Below, one piece after another: positions 1-13,600 of a stretch of DNA of 64,000 bases; positions within the stretch are counted from its first letter, which is position 1; each line of letters starts with the position of its first letter. This DNA comes from Scylla paramamosain (lineage: Eukaryota > Arthropoda > Malacostraca > Decapoda > Portunidae), in contig NC_087191.1 of the NCBI RefSeq assembly GCF_035594125.1, forward strand, positions 2,404,501 through 2,468,500, read 5' to 3'. The notes under the pieces are model-generated. The model was not told the origin of the DNA. It searched no databases and was given only the letters and a program-made list of their open reading frames with translations. A program made the position numbers and the translations under genes.

Positions 1-3000
1 TTAAAACGTGTCTTTTCAGTGATTTACGTAGAAAAACACTAAAACGGATGCAAACCAACCAATATGAAGAAATAGAATAACATTACCAAAAAGATATATT
101 TTGATGTGTTTTCGAGCTTGTTACCTACAAAAAATGCAAAAATGGATGGAAAGCACTTTATATTGGTAAAGAAAAGGACATTACGAGAAACGTGTATGAG
201 TGTTTTATAGTTTCACAAGAACCACAAGGTAAAAAACTCAAAAACTCGTGTACATAAAGAAGTTTCTTACATACCAAAAAGCTGAAACTCATGAATAACA
301 CTTTTAATTTTGAAACAGAAAAACCTTACCAAATGTGTGTATTAGAAAAGTTTCTTATATACCAAAATGCTGAAACTCATGAATAACACTTTTAATTAAG
401 AAATAGAACAACCTTACTAAATGCCTGTGTTTTGAGTATTTTTTGACCAAAACCCCAAATTCCATGCAAAACAAGCTTTATGTGGGAAAAAAAATGATCA
501 TACCAAAAAAGTGTCTTTTGAGTGTTTTTGATTGTGTTAGGCAATAAAGCACTCAAAAGCAGGGCAATCACATTACATGGGAATAAAAACAACTTTTACC
601 ACAAACTTGCCTTTAAGTGTTTATTGAGCTCATTACATACCAAAACGCTAAAACGCATGCAAAACATCTTTTATGGAGAAACAGAATAAATTTACCAAAA
701 ACATATATTTTGAGTGTACTTGATCATGTCATCTATAAAAACGCTTAAATACATGCAAAGAACCTTATGGTTGCGAAACGAAAGGACATTACGAGAAATG
801 TGTATTATAAGTGTTTTTAAGTTACTTAAGTACCAAAAAGCTAAAATCCACAAATAACACTCTTTATTTTGAAAAAAAAGTAAGAAAATAAAAAATTAGG
901 ATTTTTTTTTTTTTTTTGTTATTCACCTTCATAGGTACCGAGATGCCAAATTTCTGGGAAAATTCAGGGCTATTATATCATAAAACAAAAATTATCAAAA
1001 AAGTTAATTTTAGCTTTTTTTTCGGACAGTTATGTACCAAACCCTAAAGTGCATCCAAAGACTCCTATATGAGGAAATTAAACGACCTTTTTGATCATGT
1101 TACTTACGCTTAAATAAATGCAAAGAACACTATTTTTGGGAAACGAAAGGATATTACGAGAAACGTGTATTATGAGTGTTTTTAAGTTCATTAATTACAA
1201 AAAAGCTAAAAGCCACAAATAACACTCTTTATTGAGAAACAATAAATAAATTAAAAAAATACAATATTTTTTTTCTTTCTTATTTATCTTCACAGGTACC
1301 GAAATGCCAAAATTCTGGCAAAATTCAGGAAATTAAGTGAAATAAGAACATTATCAAAAAAGTTAAATTTAGCTTTTTTTTCGGACTGTTATTTACCAAA
1401 CCCCTAAAGTGCATGCAAAGCCACCTATATCGGGAAATTAAACGTCTTTGCCAGAAAACAGAAATGTTAGGAACCAACACAATAAATAACATGGAAGTCA
1501 ATCTATATGGGAATCCAAAACAAAATTACTAAAAACGTGTCTTTTCGGTGTTTTACGTAGAAAAACGCTAAAACGGATGTAAACCAATAAATATGAAGAA
1601 ATAAAATAACATTACCAAAACAGGTATATTTTGAGTGTTTTTGAAATTGTTACCTACAAAAAACGCGAAAATGGATGGAAAGCACTCTATATTGGGAAGC
1701 AAAAGGACTTTATGAGAAACGTGTATAATGAGTGTTTTATAGTTTCACAAGAACTACAAGGCAAAAAACGCCAAAACTCGTGTATATAAAGAAGTTTCTT
1801 ACATTCCAAAATGCTGAAAATTTGGAACAACACTCTTAATTGAATAACAGAACAATCTTACTACATGCGTGTATTTTGAGTGCTTTTCACATCCTTAGTT
1901 ACCAAAACCCCAAATTGCATGCGAAATAAGCTTTATGTGGGAAAAAAATGACATTACCTGAAAAATGTCTCTTGAGGGTTTTTGAGCGTGTTAGGCAATA
2001 AAGCACTAAAAAGCAGGGGAATCACATTACATTGGAAAAAAAAAACAATTTTTAACGAGAACTTGCTTTTAAGTGTATTTGAGCTCCTTATAAACCAAAA
2101 CACTAAAATGCATGGAAAATACACTTTATGGTGAAACAGAATAACATTACCAAAAACAAAGTATTTTGAGTGTTTTTGATCATGTTACCAATAAAAACGC
2201 ATAATTACATGCAAAGAACCCTATTTTTGGGAAATGAAACGACATTACGAGAAACGTGTATTATGAGTGTTTTGGAGTTCATTAAGTACGAAAAAGGTAA
2301 AAGCCACAAATTTCACTCTTTATTGAGAAAAAAAAATAACTAATTAAAAAAATACGATTTTTTTTTCATTCTTATTCATCTTCACAGGTAACGAGGTGCC
2401 AAAATTCGGGCAAAGTTCAGGAAATTATAGGAAATAAGAACATTATAAATAAATTCAGGAAATTAAGTGAAATAAGAACTTTATCAAAAAAGTTAAATTT
2501 AGCTTGTTTTTCGGATTGTTATGTACCAAACCCCTAAAGTGCATGCAAAGCCACCTATATGGGGAAATTAAACGTCTTTGCCAGATCCAACACGATAAAC
2601 CCCAAGGAAGTCAATCTATATGGGAATCGAAATCAATATTACTGAAAATGTGTCTTTTCGGTGTTTTACGTAGAAAACCGTAAAACGGATGCAAACCAAC
2701 CAAAATGAAAAAATAGAATAACATTACCAAAAAGGTATATTTTGAGTGTTTTTGAAATTGTTTCCTAAAAAAACGCAAAAATGGATGGAAAGCACTGTAT
2801 AATGGCAAGGAAAAGGCACCAAAAATCATGTTAGGCACCAAAGCAATAAATAATATGAAAGTCACTCTATATGGAAATCCAAAACAAAATTACTGGATGT
2901 GTATTTTAAAAGATTTACGTAGAAAAACGCTAAAACGGATGCAAACCAACCAATAAGAAGAAACAGAATAACGTTACAAAAAAAGTATATTTTGTGTGTT

Positions 3001-3436
3001 TTTGAGCTTGTTACATAAAAAGAAACGTGAAAATGGATGCAAAGCACTCTATATAATGAAAAAAAAAAGGACATAACGAGAAACGTGTATAATGAGTGTT
3101 TTATAGTTTCACCAGAATCACATAGCAAAAAACGCAAAAACTCGACTCTATGGAGAAGTTTCTAAGATACCAAAATACTGAAACTCATGAATAACATTCT
3201 TAATCAAGAAACAGAACAACATTACTAAAAGCGTGTATTTTGAGTGTTTTTTTACATTCTTAGTTACCAAAAGCCCAAATTCCATGCGAAACTAGCATTA
3301 TGCGAGAAAAAAATGACATTGCCATAAAAGTCTCTGAGTGTTTTTGAGCGTGATAGGCAATAAAGCACTAAGAAGTAGGGCAATCACATTACATGGGAAT
3401 AAAACCAACTTTTACGAAGAACTTCCCTTTTAGTGT

Positions 3437-3892
3437 TTTTGACACGCATTTAGTAAGGTTGCTCTGTTTCTCAATTAAGAGTGTTATTCATGAGTTTCAG
3501 CATATACACGAGTTTCTGCGTTTTTTGCCTTGTTTTTTTGAACTATAAATCATTCCATATACATTTTTCTAGCAATGTCCCTTTCTTTCCCAATATAGAG
3601 TGCTTTGTATCCATTTTCGCGTTTTTTTTGTTGGTAACAAGCTCAAAAACACTCAAAATATACATTTTTGGTAATGTTTTTCTGCGTCTAGATATTGGTT
3701 GGTTTGTATTAGTTTTAGCGTTTTTCTACGTAAAACACTGAGAAGACACGTTTTCAGTAATTTTCTCTTGGATTCCCACATAGAGTGAGTTCCTTATTAT
3801 TTATCGTTTTGGTGCCTAACATGCTGAAAAACACTCAAAAGACAGATTTTTGGTAAGGTCTTTAATTTCCTCATATGGGAGGCTTTGCATGT
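3437..3892 (-). repeat. Inverted satellite block 1
   Basis: The monomer orientation flips here. Flanking monomers read GAGTGTTTTT on the plus strand, while this block reads AAAAACACTC. The left junction is 'TTTTTGACACGCATTTAGTAAGG' like and the right junction is 'GGCTTTGCATG|TCTTTTCAGTG'. It spans about five monomers. An internal deletion joins 'TTTCAGCAT' directly to 'ATACACGAG', and block 3 near 16.5 kb shares that deletion. Confidence 0.88.
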
Positions 3893-6289
3893 CTTTTCAG
3901 TGTTTTTCAGGGTGTAAGGCAATAAAGCACTAAAAGCTATGGCAATCATATTACATGGGAATAAAACCAAATTTTACCATGAACTTGCCTTTAAGTGTTT
4001 TTGAGCTCCTTACATACCAAAACGCTAAAACGCATGCAAAATACATTTTATGGAGAAACAGAATAACATTAGCAAACACATGTATTTTGAGTGTTTTTGA
4101 TCATGTTATCTAAAAAAAAACGCTTAAATATATGCAAAGAACCTTATGTTTGGGAAACGAAAGAAAATTACGAGAAACGTGTATCATTAGTGATTTTTAA
4201 GTTGCTTCAATACCAAAAAACCTAAAACCCACAAATAACACTCTTTAGAAATAAAATAATAATAAAAAGAAAAATAAAAAATGGGATTTTTTTTTTCTTA
4301 TTCATCTTCATAGGTATCGAGATGCCAAAATTCTGCCAAAATTCAGGAAATTTTTGTGGAAAAAAGAACATTATCATAAAAGTTAATTATAGTTTTTTTT
4401 CGGATTGTTATGTACCAAACCGTAAAGTGCATGCAAAGCCACCTATATAGGGAAGTTAAACGACTTTACCAGAAACCTGTCTTTTCAGTGTTTTTCAGCA
4501 TGTTAGGCAACAAAACGATAAATAATATGGAAGTAAGTCATTATGTGAATCCAAAAGAAAATTACTGAAAATGTGTCTTTTCAGTGTTTTACGTAGAAAA
4601 ACGCTAAAGAAATAGAATAACATTATCAAAAAGATATATTTTGAGTGTTTTTGAGCTTGTTACCTACAAAAAAATGCAAAAATGAATGTAAAGCACTCTA
4701 TAATAGGAAACAAAAGGATATAAAGAAATTTCTTACATACCAAAATGAATAAATGCATCAATAACACTTTTAATCGATAAACAGAACTACCATACCAAAT
4801 TGTGTATTTTCAGAGTTTTTCACATTCTTAGTTACGAAAATGCCAAATTACATGCGAAACTAGCTTCATGTGGGAAAAAAAAAATGACATTACAAGAAAA
4901 GTGTCTTTTGAGTGTTTTTCAGCGTGATATGCAACAAAGCACTAAAAAGCAGAACGATCACATTACATGGAGAAACAGAATAACATTACCAAAAACATAT
5001 ATTTTGAGTGTTTCCGATCATGTTATCTATAAAAACGCTTAAGTGCATGCAAAGAACATTATGTTTGGGAAACAAAAGGACATTACGAGAAATGAGTTTT
5101 ATGAGTGTTTTTTTTTTAAGTTCCTTAAGTACCAAAAAGCTAAAAACCACAAATAACACTCTTTATTTAAAAAATAAAAAAAAAATTAAAAAAATTTAAA
5201 AAAAAAATGAATTTTATTTATTTATTTATTTTTTTTTTTGTTATTCATCTTCATAGGTACCGAGATGCCAAAATTCTGGGAAAATTCAGGGCAAATATGT
5301 GATAAGAGAATATTATCAAAAAAGTTAATTTCAGCTTTTTTTTCGGACTGTTATGTAGCAAACCCTAAAGTGCATGGAAAGCCTCCAATATGAGGAAATT
5401 AAACGACCTTACCAAAAATCTCTTTTGAGTGTTTTTAGCATGTTAGGCACCAAAACGATAAATAATAACGAAATCACTCTATATGGGAATCCAAAACAAA
5501 GTTACTGAAAACGTGTCTTCTCAGTGTTTTATGTAGAAAAACGTTAAAATGGATGGAAATCTACCAATATCAAGAAATAGAAAAACGTTACCAAAACAGT
5601 ATATTTTGAGTGTTTTTGAGCTTTTTACCTACAAAAAACTTGAAAGTTGATGCAAAGCACTCTATATTGGGAAACAAAAGGACATTGCAAGAAAAGTGTA
5701 TAATGAGTGTTTTATAGTTCAAAAGAACCAAGAAGCAAAAAACGCAAAAACTCGTGTATATAGAGAGATTTCCTAGATACCAAAATGCTGAAAATCATGA
5801 ATAACACTCTTAATTGAGAAACAGAGCAACCTTACTAAATGCGTGTATTTTGAGTGCTTTTCACATTCTTAGTTACCAAAACCCCAAATTGCATGCAAAA
5901 CTGACTTCATGTGAGTAAAAAAATGACATTACCAGAAAAGTGTCTTTTAATTGTTTTGAGCACGATAGGCAATAAAGCACTAAAAAGCAGGGCAATCATA
6001 TTACATTGGAATAACACCAATTTATACCAAAAACTTGCCTTTAAATGTTTTTTAGCTCCTTATATACAAAACAGCTAAAACGCATGGAAAACACACTTTA
6101 TGGAGAAACAGAATAACATTACCAAAACATGTATTTTGAGTGCTTTTGATCATGTTATCTATAAAAACGCTTAGATACATGCAGAGAACATTATGTTTGG
6201 GAAACAAAAGGACATTACGAGAAACGTCTATTATGAGTGTTTTTTAAGTTCCTTAAGTACCAAAAAGCTAAAACCCACAAATAACACTT

Positions 6290-6500
6290 TATTTAGAAAA
6301 TAAAAAGATTAAAAAATTTAAAAAATAGGATTTTTTTTTTTTTTTGTTATTTATCTTCATAAGTACCGAGATGCCAAAATTCTGTGAAAATTCAGGGCAA
6401 TCATATGATAAAACAATATTATCAAAAAAAGTTAATTTCAGCTTTGTTATGTACCAAACCTTAAAGTGCATCCAAAGCCTCCTATATGAAGAAATTAAAC
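6290..6500 (+). repeat. A-tract/T-tract module of the HOR (representative copy)
   Basis: Once per HOR a monomer is interrupted by an A-rich run, then a T-rich run, then 'GTTATT.ATCTTCATA.GTACCGAGATGCCAAAATTCTG', an ATTCAGGG segment, and 'AAAAAAGTTAATTTTAGC' before a truncated monomer resumes at 'TTATGTACCAAACC'. The first part does not resemble the ~95-bp monomer, so the module looks like an old insertion now amplified with the HOR. Its A-run and T-run can pair as a hairpin. About 33 copies occur in the array, for example near 934, 5257, 13253, 23351, 28926, 30026 and, reversed, 36936, 37943, 41148, 44207 and 47695. Confidence 0.75.
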
Positions 6501-9500
6501 GACCTTACCAGAAATCTGTGTTTTCAGTGTTTTTAGCATCTTAGGCACCAAAACGATAAATAATAAGGAACTGACTCTATATGGGAATCCAATACAAAGT
6601 TACTGAAAACGTGTCTTATCGGTGTTTTACATAGAAAAACTCTAAAACGGATGCAAAGCAATCTATATCAAGAAATATAAAAACGTTAATAAAAAGGTAT
6701 CTTTTGAGTGTTTTTGAGCTTGTTACCTACACAAAACGTGAAAATTCATACAAAGCACTCTATATTGGGAAACAAAAGGACATTTGCAAGAACAGTGTAT
6801 AATAAGCGTTTTATAGTTCAAAAGAACCACAAGGCAAAAAACGCAAAATCTCGTGTATATGGAGAGGTTTCCTAGATACCAAAATGCTAAAACTCATGTA
6901 TAACACTCTTAATTGAGAAACAGAGCAACCTTACTAAATGCGTGCATTTTAAGTGCTTTTAACATTCTTAGTTACCAAAACCCCAAATTGCATGTGAAAA
7001 TAGATTTGTGGGGAAAAAAAAATGATTTACCAGAAAAGTGTCTTTTGAGTGTTTTTGAGCGTGATAGGGAATAAAGCACTAAAAAGGAGGGCAATCACAT
7101 TACATAAAAGTAAAACGAATTTTTATCAAGAACTTGCCTTTAAGTGTTTTTGAGCTCCTTATATACCAAAACACTAAAACGCATGCAAAACACACTTTAT
7201 GGTGAAACAGAATAACATTACCAAAAACATGTATTTTCAGTGTTTTTGATCATGTTACCAATAAAAACGCTTAAATACATGCAAATAACACTATTTTTGG
7301 GAAACGAAAGGAGATTACGAGAAACGTGTATTATGAGTGTTTTTAAGTTTATTAATTACCAAAAAGCTAAAAGCCACAAATAACACTCTTTATTGAAAAA
7401 TAATAAATAAATAAAAAAAAATACGATATTTTTTTTCTTTCTTATTCATCTTCACAGGTACCGATATGCCAAACTTCGGGCAAAATTCAGGAATTTATGT
7501 AAAATAAGAACATTATCAAAAAAGTTTAATTTAGCTTTTTTTCGGACTGTTATATACCAAACCCGTAAAGTGTATGCAAAGGCACCTATAAGGATAAATT
7601 AAACGTCTTATGAGTGCTTTTCAGCATCTTAGGAACCAACACGATAAATAACATGGAAGTCAATCTATATGGGAATCCAAAACAAAATTACTAAAAACGT
7701 GTCTTTTCCGTGTTTTACGTAGAAAAACGCTTAAACGGATGCAAACCAACCAATATGAAGAAATAAAATAACATTACCAAAAAGGTATATTTTGAGTGTT
7801 TTTGAAATTGTTACCTACAAAAAACGCGAAAATGGATGGAAAGCACTCCATATTAGGAAGTAAAAGGACATTACGAGAAACGTGTATAATGTGTGTTTTA
7901 TAGTTACACAATAACTACAAGGCAAAAAAACGTAAAAACTCGTGTATATAGAGAAGTTTCTTACATTCTAAAATTCTAAAAACCAGGAACAACACTCTTA
8001 ATTGAGAAACAACTATCTTACTAACACTTGAGTGTTTTTCACATTCTTAGTTACCAAAACCACAAATTGCATGCGAAACCAGCTTTATCTGGGAAAAAAA
8101 TGACATTACCAGAAAAAATGTCTTTTGAGTGTTTTTGAGCGTGTTAGGCAATAAAGCACTAAAAAGCAACTAACAAGAACTAAAGCACTAACAAGAATTT
8201 GCCTTTAAGTGTTTTTGAGCTCCTTATATACCAAAACACTAAAACGCATGCAAAATACATTTTATGGTGAAACAGAAGAACATTACCAAAAACATGTATT
8301 TTGAGTGTTTTTGATCATGTTACAAATAAAAACGCTTAAATACATGCAAAGAACCGTATTTTTGGGAAACGAAATGATATTACGAGAAACGTGTATTATG
8401 AGTGTTTTTAAGTTTCTTAAGTACCAAAAAAGCTAAAACCCATAAATAACATTCTTTATAGAGAAAAAAAAACGAGAAAATATATATATTTTTTTTGTTC
8501 ATCATAGGTATAAGATGCCAAAATTCTGGCAATATTCTTTGGGAATCGATAACAAAATTACAGAAAACGTGTCTTTTCGATGTTTTACGTAGAAAAACGC
8601 TAAAATAGATGAAAACCAACCAATATGAAGAAATTGAATAACATTACCAAAGCTTGAGCTTGTTACCTACAAAAAACGCGAAAATGGATGCAAAACACTC
8701 CCTATTGGGAAAGAAAAGTACATTACGAGAAACATGTATAATGAGTGTCTTATTATTTTCGGGCAAAAGAACTTGTGGTTCACAAGAACCACAAGGCAAA
8801 AAACGCAAAAACTCGTGTATATAAAGAAGTTTCATAGATACCAAAATGCTGAAACTCATGAATAAAAATTTTAATTCAGAAACAGAACAACATTAACAAA
8901 TGCGTTTATTTTGAGTGTTTTTTCACATTCTTATTTAGCAAAACCCCAAATAGCATGCAAATAGCTTTATGTGGGAAAAAAATGACATTACCAGAAATGT
9001 CTTTTGAGTGTTTTTGAGCGTGTTTGGCAATAAAGCACTAAAAAGCAAGGCAATCATATTACATTGGAATAAAACCAACTTTTACCAAGAACTTGCCTTG
9101 AAGTGTTTTTCATCTCCTTACATACCAAATCGCTAAAACGCATGTAAAACACTCCTTTATGGAGAAGCAGAATAACATTACCAAAAACAAGTGTTTTTGA
9201 GTGTTTTTTAACATGTTACCTATAAAAACGCTTAAATACATGCAAAGATCCCTATATTTGGGAAACGAGAGGACATTACGGGAAATGTGTATTATGAATA
9301 TTTTTAAGTTCCTTAAGTACCAAAACGTTAAAACCTACAAATAACACTCTTTATAGAGAAAAAACAAAAAAAATAGCATTTTTATTTTTTTGTTATTGAT
9401 GTTCATAAGTACCACGATACCAAAATTCTGCCAAAATTCAGGAAAATTATGTGGAAAATAGAACTTTATCGAAAAAGTTAATTTTACCTTTTTTTTCTTA

Positions 9501-10206
9501 GTTATGTACCAAACCAAAAAGTGTATGCAAAGCCACCTATTTATGAATATTTAACGACTTTACAAGAAACCTGTCTTTTGAGTGTTTTTCCGCATGTTAG
9601 GCACAAAAACGATAAATAATATGAAAGTCACTCTATATGGAAATCCAAAACAAAATGACTGAAAACGTGTCTTTTAAAAGATTTACGTAGAAAAACACTA
9701 AAACGGATGCAAACCAACTAATATGAAAAAAATAGAACAACATTACCAGAAAAGTATATTTTGTGTGTTTTTGAGATTACATAAAAAAAAACGCAAAAAT
9801 GCACGCAAAGCACTGTATATTAGGAAAAAAAAAAGGACATAACGAGAAACGTGTATAATGAGTGTTTTATAGTTTCACCAGAATCACAAGGCAAAAAACG
9901 CAAAAACTCGTCTGTGTGGAGAAGTTTCTAAGATACCAAAATGCTGAAACTCATGAATAACACTCTTAATCAAGAAACAGAGCAACCTTACTAAATGCGT
10001 GTATTTTTAGTGTTTTTTTTTACATTCTTAGTTACCAAAACTCCAAATTCCATGCGAAACTAGCTTTATGTGGGAAAAAAAATGACATTATCAGAAAAGT
10101 GTCTTTGAGTGTTTTTGAGCGTGTTAGGCACTAAAGCATTAAAAAGCAAGGCAATCACATTACATGGGAATAAAACCGACTTTTACGAAGAACTTGCCTT
10201 TTAGTG

Positions 10207-10690
10207 TTTTTGACACGCATTTAGTAAGGTTGTTGTTCTGTTTCTCAATTAAGAGTGTTATTCATGAGTTTCAGCATTTTGGTATGTAGGAAACTTCTCC
10301 ATATACACGAGTTCTTGCGTTTTTTGCCTTGTATTTTAGAACTATAAAACATTCATTATACACTTTTCTCGCAATGTCCCTTTATTTCCCAATATAAAGT
10401 GACTTGTATCAATTTTGCCTTTTTTTGTATGTAACAAGCTCAAAAACACTCAAAATATACATTTTTGGTAATGTTTTTTTGCTTCTTGATATCGGTTGGT
10501 TTGCATGAATTTTAGCGTTTTTCTACGTAAAACACTGAGAAGACTTGTTTTCAGTAATTTTCTTTTGGATTCCCACATAGAGTGAGTCCCTTATTATTTA
10601 TCGTTTTGGTGCCTAACATGCTGAAAATCACTCAAAAGACATATTTCTGGTAAAGTCTTTAATTTCCTCATATGCGAGGCCTTGCATGTC
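10207..10690 (-). repeat. Inverted satellite block 2
   Basis: Same orientation flip and same two junctions as block 1 ('TTTTTGACACGCATTTAGTAA' on the left, 'CCTTGCATG|TCTTTTGAGTG' on the right). This copy keeps 'CATTTTGGTATGTAGGAAAC', which blocks 1 and 3 have lost. Confidence 0.87.
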
Positions 10691-13600
10691 TTTTGAGTGT
10701 TTTTGAGTGTATTACGCAATAAAGCAGTAAAAGGAAGGAAAATCACATTACATTGGGAAAAAAACAAATTTTACCAAGAACTTGCTTGCCTTTAAGTTTT
10801 TTAAGCTCCTTAAATACCAAAACGCTAAAACGCATGCAAAATACATTTTATTGAGAATTAGAATAATATTACCAGATACATGTATTTTGAGTGTTTTTTT
10901 ATCATGTTATCTATAAAATTGCTTAAATACATGCAAAGAACCTTATGTTTGGGAAAGGAAAGGACATTACGAGAAACGTGTATTGTTAGTGTTTTTTTAA
11001 GTTCTTTCAGTACCTAAAAGCTAAAACCCACAAATAACACTTTATTTAGAAAAAAAATAAACAAAAAAATTAAAAAAAATGGGAATTTATTTTTTTTGTT
11101 TGTTATTCATCTAAATAGGTACCGAGATGCCAAAATTCTGCCAAAATTCAGGGATTTTATGTGGGAAAAAGAATATCACAAAAAAAGTTAATTATAACTT
11201 TTTTTTCGGATTGTTATGTACCAAACCCTAAAGTGCATGCAAAGCCACCTATATAGGGAAGTTAAACGTCTTTACCAGAAACCTCTCTTTTCAGTGTTTT
11301 TCAGCATGTTAGGCACCAAAACGATAAATAATATGGAAGTCAGTCAATATGTAAATCCAAAACAAAATTACTGAAAACGTGTTTTTTACATAGTGTTTTT
11401 TTTTTTACATAGTGTCTTACATAGAAAAACGCTAAACCAACCATTGAATGAAGAAATAGAATAACATTACTAAAAATATATATTTTCAGTATTTTTGAGC
11501 TTGTTACCTACAAAAAAATGAAAAAAAATAGATGTAAAGCACTCTATATTAGGAAACAAAAGGACATTACGAGAAACGTGTATAATGAGTATTTTATAGT
11601 TTTAAAAGAACCACAAGGCAATAAACGCAAAAAATCGTGTATATAAAGAAATTTCTTACATACCAATATGATGAAATGCATGAATAACACTTTTAATCGA
11701 TAAACAGAACTACCTTACCAAATTGTGTATTTTGAGTGTTTTTCACATTCTTAGTTACGAAAATGCCAAATTACATGCGAAACTACCTTCATGTGGGAAA
11801 AAAAAATGACATTACCAAAAAAGTGTCTTTTTAGTGTTTTCGAGCGTGATATGCAACAAAGCACTAAAAAGCAGAACAATCACATTACATTGGAATAACA
11901 CCAACTTTTACGAAGAACTTGCCTTTAAGTGTTTTTTTTTTTAACTCCTTACATACCAAATCGCTAAAACGCATGCAAAACACCCTATATGGAGAAACAG
12001 AATAACTTTACCAAAAACATGTATTTTCAGTGTTTTTGATCAGGTAACCTATAAAAAACGCTTAAATACATATAAAGAACCCTATGTTTTTATAACAAAA
12101 GGACATTACGAAAATCGTGTATTATGAGTGTTTTTAAGTTCCTGAAGTAGCAAAAAAGCTAAAACACACAAATAACTCTTTATAGAGAGAAAAGAAAATT
12201 TTTTTTTTCTTATTCATCTTCATAGGTACCGAGATGCCAAAATTCTGGCAAAATTCATGGAAATTTTGTAAAAAATAATCATTATAAAAAAAAATTTAGC
12301 TTTTTTCCGGAGTTATGTACAAACTCTGAAGTGCCTGCAAATCCACCTATATGGGGAAATTACAAAACTTTACCAGAAACCTGTCTTTTGAGTGTTTTTC
12401 AGCAATTTCAACAATATTACATAAAACGTGTCTTTTCAGTGATTTACATAGAAAAACGCTAAAACGGATGCAAACCAACCAATAAGAAGAAATAGAATAA
12501 CATTACCAAAAAGATATATTTTGATGTGTTTTTGACCTTACCTACAAAAAATGCAAAAATGGATGGAAAGCACTTTATATTGGCAAAGAAAAGTATATTA
12601 CGAGAAAAATGTATGAGTGTTTTATAGTTTGACAAGAACCACAAGGTAAAAAAAAATCAAAAACTCGTGTACATAAAGAAGTTTCTTACATACCAAAAAG
12701 CTGAAACTCATGAATAACACTTTTAATTTAGAAATAGAACAACCTTACTAAATGCCTGTGTTTTGAGTATTTTTTGACATTCTTAGTTACCAAAACCCCA
12801 AATTCCATGCAAAACTAGCTTTATGTGGGAAAAAAAATGATATTACCAGAAAAGTGTCTTTTCAGTGATTTTGAGCGTGTTAGGCAAAAAAGCACTAAAA
12901 AGCAATGCAATCACAGTACATGGGAATAAAAACAACTTTTACGAAGAACTTGACTTTAAGTGTTTTTGAGCTCATTACATACTAAAACGCTAAAACGCAT
13001 GCAAAACACCTTTTATGGAGAAACAGAATAAAATTACCATGTTATCATGTTATCTATTAAAACGCTTAAATACATGCAAAGAACCTTATGTTTGCAAAAC
13101 GAAAGGACATTACAAGAAATGTGTATTATTAATGTTTTTAAGTTCTTTAAGTACCAAAAACCTAAAACCCACAAATAACACTTTATTTAGAAAAAAAAAA
13201 TAAGAAAAAAAAAAAAAAAAAATAGGTTTTGTTTTTGTTATTCATCTTCATAGGTACCGAGATGCCAAAATTCTGGGAAAATTCAGGATTATTATATCAT
13301 AAAACAAAAATTATCAAAAAAGTTAATTTTACCTTTTTTTCGGACAGTTATGTACCAAACCCTAAAGTGCATCCAAAAACTCCTATATGAGGAAATTAAA
13401 CGAACTTACCAGAAATCTGTTTTATAAGTGTTTTTCAGCATGTTAGGCAACAAAACGATAAATAATAAGGAACTCACTCTATATGAGAATCCAAAACAAA
13501 ATTGCTGAAAACGTGTTTTTTCTTTGTTTTACGTATAAAAGCGCTAAAACGGATGCAAACCTACCAATATCAAGAAATAGCAAAACATTACCAAAAAAGT

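Larger units (their letters stand above)
1..12420 (+). repeat. Large tandem duplication, copy I
   Basis: This stretch is homologous to 12,421-22,495 beyond the shared HOR. Rare variants occur in both at matching places. The monomer with 'GATATATTTTGATGTGTTT' is at about 91 and 12,511, the shortened 'GTGTATGAGTGTTTTATAG' just after, and an odd unit ending 'AATATTCTTTGGGAATCG' at about 8,531 and 19,259. The 'AGCAATTTCAACAATATTAC' variant that ends copy I near 12,401 also ends copy II near 22,485. Copy I has roughly two more HOR units than copy II between 3.9 and 8.5 kb. The true left end may lie outside the window. Confidence 0.75.
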